Assembly: GCA_001584585.1 (NCBI GenBank)
Contig: LSYV01000044.1
Span: 598,696 to 608,823 of the forward strand
Direction of reading: 5' to 3'
DNA: 10,128 bases
From: Gonium pectorale
Lineage: Eukaryota; Chlorophyta; Chlorophyceae; Chlamydomonadales; Volvocaceae
Shown: one piece after another, positions 8,301 to 10,128 of the stretch
How positions within the stretch are numbered: position 1 is the stretch's first letter
How the letters are laid out: each line of letters opens with the position of its first letter
The notes under the pieces: generated by a model
Database searches by the model: none
Told to the model about the DNA's origin: nothing
The model's input: only the letters and a program-made list of their open reading frames with translations
Position numbers and translations under genes: made by a program

Positions 8301-10128
8301 GAAACTCTTGGTTCCCGGTGATTCGCATTCAGCGGATTCTGGTGGATTGCGTTCAGTCGACCCAGTCGCTTACCCCTGCAGCCCCTGCAGGCCGGGCGCC
8401 TCTGGGGGGGGGGGGGTTGCACCTTGCACACGAGGAGAGCGCTGGCCCGCACCCTCCCCCAGCGAAACCTGATCCGGATTTGGGTCCCCGCCCACCGCCC
8501 TGTTCCCCTTGGCGCAGCTCGTGTCGCCAAACATGCGCTCTCGAAACCTCCCCTCCACCCCCTTACGCCCTTGTCCGCAAATTCCAAGCCCCCCGCCCCG
8601 GCCCCGCGTGCCGCAGGTCCTCGCGGCCGCGCTGTCGCTGGGCCTTCCGCAGTACGGCGCGCTGCAGCTGGGAAGCCGCGTGTGCTCGGCGGCGGCTCAG
8701 CTGGCCGCCAGCAAGAACGGCATCAGCTGCGTGCTGGCGCTGCTGGACATGGAGGTGGGGGGGCTTAGGGGGGCCAGGGGAGCGGGGGTCAGGCGGTGGA
8801 GGCGAGCGCAGGATGGAGGCGAGTGCAGCGGCAGAGGCGACATATCGGGTAGGGAGGCAGGCGGGACGGGGGGTTGGCGGGGGGCAGGAGGGGGACAGGG
8901 CTGGACACGGACATATCGGGGCATGGGGCCCGGGCTTGGCGCCCACGCAAGCGGCACACGCGCATTCTGGCGCGTCGTCATTCATTCTCCTTTCCCTTCA
9001 ACCTCCCCGACCTCGACTCCCCCCGTGTCCCCCGGTGCCCCCGTGCCCCGCAGTCCTCGGACGCCATGTGCTCCGAGTACGTCCGCGACCTGTATGCCGT
9101 CATCGCCATGCAGCTGCAGGGCGGCCTGGTGGGGCTGCTGCTGCGCCGCACCGCCGACGACCGCGGGCCCGCCATCGTGCGGCTGCTGCTGCGGCGGCTG
9201 GCGGCGGAGCAGGAGATCGGCTGGCTGGACGCCATCTGCCAGGAGCTGGTCAACTACGGTGCGGAGCTGGATTTGATGATTGGGATTGCTGGATCTGGAT
9301 CTGCGTGGGGCCGGAGGGGGCTGCGGAGGGCAGACGGCTGAGACGGGCACGTGTGGGCAGCGCTGGTGGGGGGGGTTGACGACATGACGGGGGGGGGGAG
9401 GTTGCGTGTTTGGGGGCGGGTGTGGGTTTGGGTGTGGGCTGGCAAGGAGTGCAAGCTGCTGGGTGCCAGAGCTGACTTCGCCTGCCCCCTCCCCAACCAA
9501 CCCCGCCCCGCCCCAACGCACCCCGCAGGCGACCTGATCTCCGAGTCCTCGGAGGCGCTGGAGGTGCTCAAGGAGCTGCTGTGCTACCCGGTGCTGGACG
9601 ACGACACGGTGCTGGAGCACCTGCTGCAGCTGCGACAGGTGGGGGGGAGCGGGGGGGACATTGTGCGGGAGGGGGAAGGGGGGCCAACTTTGGTCGGGTC
9701 GGTTGGGAAGGTGAGGGGAGGGGGAGGGGGCGATGGTGAGGGGTCGGCTGAGGGGACGGCCCAGGAACGCCGCCGCTCAGCGGTTGTGCGGCCGGGCTGA
9801 GGGCGAGGGACCCAGTGGACGAGATACACCCACCGAGCGAGCGAGGGCCGTGCACCCCACCCCGCCGAGCCGGCGAGTGAGGGCCGGGTGGCGCCGCCAA
9901 TGTGCTGCCCCCCCCATCGTCGCAGGGCGCCCCAGGGCTTGTTATGCGCCCCAGGGCTTCTCTACTGAGAATGCCTTCCAACCCTCTACCCCCACCGTCG
10001 TAGGTGGTGACGGCGGAGGCGGCGATGCGGTCGCTGGAGGAGGACGTGTGCGGCCGGCGCGACAGCAACCCGGCGCCGCCGCAGCCGCGCTATTACATGC
10101 CCTCCGTCATTCAGCCCGACCTCAAGTA
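2389..10128 (+). CDS. RING finger - RanBP2 zinc finger - PUF-like helical repeat protein (13 exons, 3' end outside window)
   Basis: The spliced model is 2389-2594, 3228-3462, 3786-3844, 4584-4669, 5504-5587, 6302-6420, 6725-6910, 7448-7513, 7847-7969, 8617-8754, 9054-9258, 9529-9638 and 10004-10128. All junctions are GT-AG and all phases agree, giving 580 codons plus two bases with no stop. Domains in order: C3HC4 RING at residues 12-57; Ala-rich linker about 96-115; RanBP2-type zinc finger at 119-138; then a Leu/Ala-rich alpha-helical region from about 160 to beyond 560. Segments at 224-263 and 290-325 carry NYALQ and NYLLQ, like the RNA-contacting helix of Pumilio repeats. The RING suggests E3 ubiquitin ligase activity, and the zinc finger and PUF-like region suggest binding to single-stranded RNA; both are inferences from family. 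The start at 2389 is the first ATG after an in-frame TAG; a spliced upstream exon is possible. The gene name is unknown to me. Confidence 0.82.
2422..2559 (+). other. C3HC4 RING finger domain
   Basis: Residues C12, C15, C28, H30, C33, C36, C54 and C57 give C-x2-C-x12-C-x-H-x2-C-x2-C-x17-C-x2-C, with the core read as ECHICKDD, RPCGHMICFAC and CPFCR. The Ile between the first Cys pair and the Pro in CPFC are the usual E2-contacting positions of active RING ligases, so the fold should bind two zinc ions and recruit a ubiquitin-charged E2. The whole domain lies in the first coding exon. Confidence 0.93.
2595..3227 (+). other. First intron, 633 nt, open and frame-neutral
   Basis: The donor is ACAG|GTGCGG and the acceptor CAACAG|C. 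Its length is 211 codons exactly and its reading frame contains no stop, so an unspliced transcript would stay in frame and insert a Pro/Ser/Arg-rich segment between the RING and the second zinc finger. It contains a 23-nt tandem duplication at 2850-2895. The translated intron lacks recognisable domain features, so splicing is preferred. Confidence 0.75.
2850..2895 (+). repeat. Two tandem copies of a 23-nt unit
   Basis: Unit 2850-2872 is followed directly by 2873-2895, identical except one G to A change (CACGTGG versus CACGTGA). Each unit begins GGGATTCGGCACGTG and ends TCAGCTC. It looks like a recent local duplication inside the first intron. Confidence 0.85.
3319..3342 (+). repeat. Coding hexanucleotide repeat (GCAGCC)4 encoding poly-Ala
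   Basis: Four perfect GCAGCC units encode alanines 100-107 in the linker between the RING and RanBP2 fingers, and GCC/GGC-rich sequence extends the Ala/Gly run to about residue 115. Such repeats vary in length between strains and mark a flexible, poorly conserved linker. Confidence 0.85.
3376..3435 (+). other. RanBP2-type zinc finger
   Basis: W119-x-C121-x2-C124-x3-N128-x6-C135-x2-C138 fits the RanBP2/Nzf signature W-x-C-x2-C-x3-N-x6-C-x2-C exactly, followed by GRPNP. In ZRANB2-like fingers this fold binds single-stranded RNA; in Npl4-type fingers it binds ubiquitin through a Thr-Phe pair after the second Cys. Here that pair is Arg-Cys (125-126), so the classical ubiquitin site is absent. 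Arg132 matches one of the two Arg of RNA-binding fingers and His131 replaces the other. RNA binding is therefore the better guess but is not certain. Confidence 0.88.
3463..3785 (+). other. Intron 2, with G-quadruplex candidate and CA repeat at the acceptor
   Basis: The donor CAG|GTTGGG is followed within about 24 nt by five long G runs (3486-3523). The acceptor side ends in a short CA repeat and AACGCAG|CAAGTG. The following exon, 3786-3844, encodes QVAAGRSKDVLRCSDEEVLA and restores the reading phase. Confidence 0.75.
3486..3523 (+). other. G-quadruplex candidate after the intron 2 donor
   Basis: Five G runs of 5-8 bases (3486-3491, 3494-3501, 3506-3510, 3512-3516, 3518-3523) are separated by loops of 1-4 nt on the transcribed strand. 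This meets the usual quadruplex pattern with room to spare. Confidence 0.7.
3845..4583 (+). other. Intron 3, 739 nt
   Basis: The donor GGC|GTGAGT and acceptor CCCGCAG|CTTCCT restore an Ala codon, giving EEVLAFLQER. The first half is G-rich, the last 130 nt C-rich. There is an AT-rich patch near 4025-4060, with a TTTATAAAG-like word and AATAAAATGG. I see no convincing extra exon. Confidence 0.75.
4670..5503 (+). other. Intron 4, 834 nt, the longest in the window
   Basis: The donor GGCAG|GTGCGA and acceptor CGCCCAG|ACGCGG create Asp196, giving CLADAETPRR. The 5' half is extremely G-rich, with GGGG runs at 4773-4808. Open frames on both strands across this stretch, including a very long one on the minus strand, look like GC-driven artefacts. 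Confidence 0.75.
4773..4808 (+). other. G-quadruplex candidate in intron 4
   Basis: GGGG runs at 4773-4776, 4778-4781, 4795-4798, 4800-4803 and 4805-4808 on the sense strand. The last three runs have one-base loops; the 13-nt gap before them makes the four-run fold somewhat weaker. Around it a GGTGGTTGGAGGG-type unit is repeated twice. Confidence 0.55.
5588..6301 (+). other. Intron 5, 714 nt
   Basis: The donor GGGG|GTGAGC and acceptor CCTCCAG|ACCCCG join to LLGDPEVFNE with a split Asp codon. It is G-rich at the start and runs of C and T fill the last 200 nt. The plus-strand open frames of more than 300 codons spanning it do not respect the exon phase and show low-complexity translations only. 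Confidence 0.75.
6302..6910 (+). other. PUF (Pumilio)-like helical repeats with NYxxQ cores
   Basis: Exon 6302-6420 encodes FLANYALQSLVEA (N238, Y239, Q242; bases 6343-6357) and exon 6725-6910 encodes ERANYLLQKLADHA (N300, Y301, Q304; bases 6833-6847). In PUF proteins the repeat core helix presents positions 12, 13 and 16; Asn-Tyr-x-x-Gln is the combination that reads uracil. The next segment, GVFVMLKLLTKLK in exon 7448-7513, falls exactly 36 residues later, the standard PUF spacing, but has Val/Phe/Leu at those positions. The gap of 62 residues between the two intact cores is not a multiple of 36, so at least one repeat is irregular. Helical repeats continue through exons 9-12. Armadillo or HEAT repeats are the alternative. 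Confidence 0.55.
6911..7447 (+). other. Intron 7, 537 nt
   Basis: The donor CCGCAG|GTGGGT and acceptor CCTCCGCAG|GGACCC keep phase 0. It is G-rich to about 7340, then C-rich to the acceptor. No exon is supported inside. Confidence 0.75.
7514..7846 (+). other. Intron 8, 333 nt, carrying a motif shared with intron 12
   Basis: The donor CAAG|GTGAGT and acceptor CCGCAG|GAGGTG keep phase 0. At 7770-7792 it holds a 23-nt sequence that recurs with one mismatch in the intron at 9639-10003. Confidence 0.8.
7770..7792 (+). repeat. Intronic dispersed repeat, copy 1
   Basis: A 23-nt segment beginning GGGCTTCTCTACTGAGAA matches 9954-9976 with a single C/T difference, and weaker similarity continues for about 18 nt on the 3' side. 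Confidence 0.8.
7970..8616 (+). other. Intron 9, 647 nt, with a 63-nt hairpin
   Basis: The donor CAAG|GTGTGT and acceptor GCCGCAG|GTCCTC keep phase 0. The middle of the intron carries a long inverted repeat at 8226-8288 and a ten-base sequence, AGAATAGGAA, occurring at both 8021 and 8121. No coding exon was found, although the intron is long enough to hide a small one. Confidence 0.7.
8226..8288 (+). repeat. Long intronic hairpin (63 nt, 28 pairs)
   Basis: Bases 8226-8247 pair with 8267-8288 over 22 consecutive positions, 20 Watson-Crick and two G-U (8231/8283 and 8244/8270). After a 2x2 internal loop (8248-8249 with 8265-8266), 8250-8255 (AAGGCC) pair with 8259-8264 (GGCCTT) around the loop GGT, all on the same axis. 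Both non-Watson-Crick positions are G-U only in the sense RNA. It may be a palindromic mobile-element remnant or an RNA structure such as a small-RNA precursor. Confidence 0.75.
8755..9053 (+). other. Intron 10, 299 nt
   Basis: The donor GGAG|GTGGGG and acceptor CCGCAG|TCCTCG keep phase 0. It is G-rich first, C/T-rich last. Nothing else stands out. Confidence 0.8.
9259..9528 (+). other. Intron 11, 270 nt
   Basis: The donor CTACG|GTGCGG and acceptor CCCGCAG|GCGACC restore a Gly codon, giving VNYGDLISES. It shows the same G-then-C polarity as its neighbours. Confidence 0.8.
9639..10003 (+). other. Intron 12, 365 nt, with internal repeats
   Basis: The donor GACAG|GTGGGG and acceptor CGTCGTAG|GTGGTG keep phase 0. 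It contains a 14-nt direct repeat, GCGCCCCAGGGCTT, at 9927-9940 and 9946-9959, overlapping the second copy of the intronic dispersed repeat at 9954-9976. The acceptor is TAG rather than the usual CAG, so the start of the last exon is slightly less sure. Confidence 0.72.
9954..9976 (+). repeat. Intronic dispersed repeat, copy 2
   Basis: This matches 7770-7792 at 22 of 23 positions and lies about 27 nt before the 3' splice site at 10003. Confidence 0.8.

Noticed and set aside
1..10128. CRISPR array, tRNA/rRNA genes, prophage or insertion sequence
   Set aside because: No regularly spaced identical repeats, no tRNA cloverleaf or rRNA sequence recognised, and no transposase or integrase; intron-exon structure shows a eukaryotic nuclear locus.

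Overview
The window looks like nuclear DNA of a volvocine or other chlorophycean green alga (Chlamydomonas-like). The reasons are very high GC, G/C-ending codons, short exons (59-235 bp) split by GT-AG introns of about 270-830 bp, GTGAGT- or GTGCGG-type donors, pyrimidine-rich GCAG acceptors, and a TGTAA polyadenylation signal. There are two genes, head to tail on the + strand. I see no bacterial operon structure, no RNA gene, no CRISPR and no complete transposon. Exon models were built by hand from splice signals, reading phase and protein sense.

Region 1 (1 to about 1830) is the 3' end of a phosphoglycolate phosphatase-like HAD hydrolase gene. It has an intron running from before the window to 347, an exon at 348-416 carrying the HAD motif IV core GDRLDTDI, an intron at 417-868, and a last exon at 869-993. 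A roughly 830-nt 3' UTR contains two compact hairpins and ends at TGTAA (1813-1817). The predicted protein ends in Cys-Thr-Ile-Met, a textbook CaaX prenylation box that is unexpected for this enzyme family.

Region 2 (about 1830 to 2388) is the spacer, with an island of lower GC at about 1920-2090 that probably contains the promoter of the next gene. The 5' end of that gene is uncertain.

Region 3 (2389 to the window end) is one large multi-exon gene. I can join 13 exons in frame without a stop, giving 580 codons and running off the right edge. The product combines an N-terminal C3HC4 RING finger, an Ala-rich linker, a RanBP2-type zinc finger and a long alpha-helical region. Two segments of that region have the NYxxQ core of Pumilio (PUF) RNA-binding repeats. 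It reads as a candidate RNA-binding ubiquitin ligase, analogous in logic to Roquin, MEX3 or CNOT4 but built from different parts; I do not recall a characterised protein with this combination.

The two genes have no obvious functional link. Other points of interest lie in the introns: a 63-nt near-perfect hairpin (8226-8288), a 23-nt motif shared by two introns of the same gene, G-quadruplex candidates just after 5' splice sites, a G-rich-then-C-rich polarity in most introns, and one 633-nt intron that is open and frame-neutral.
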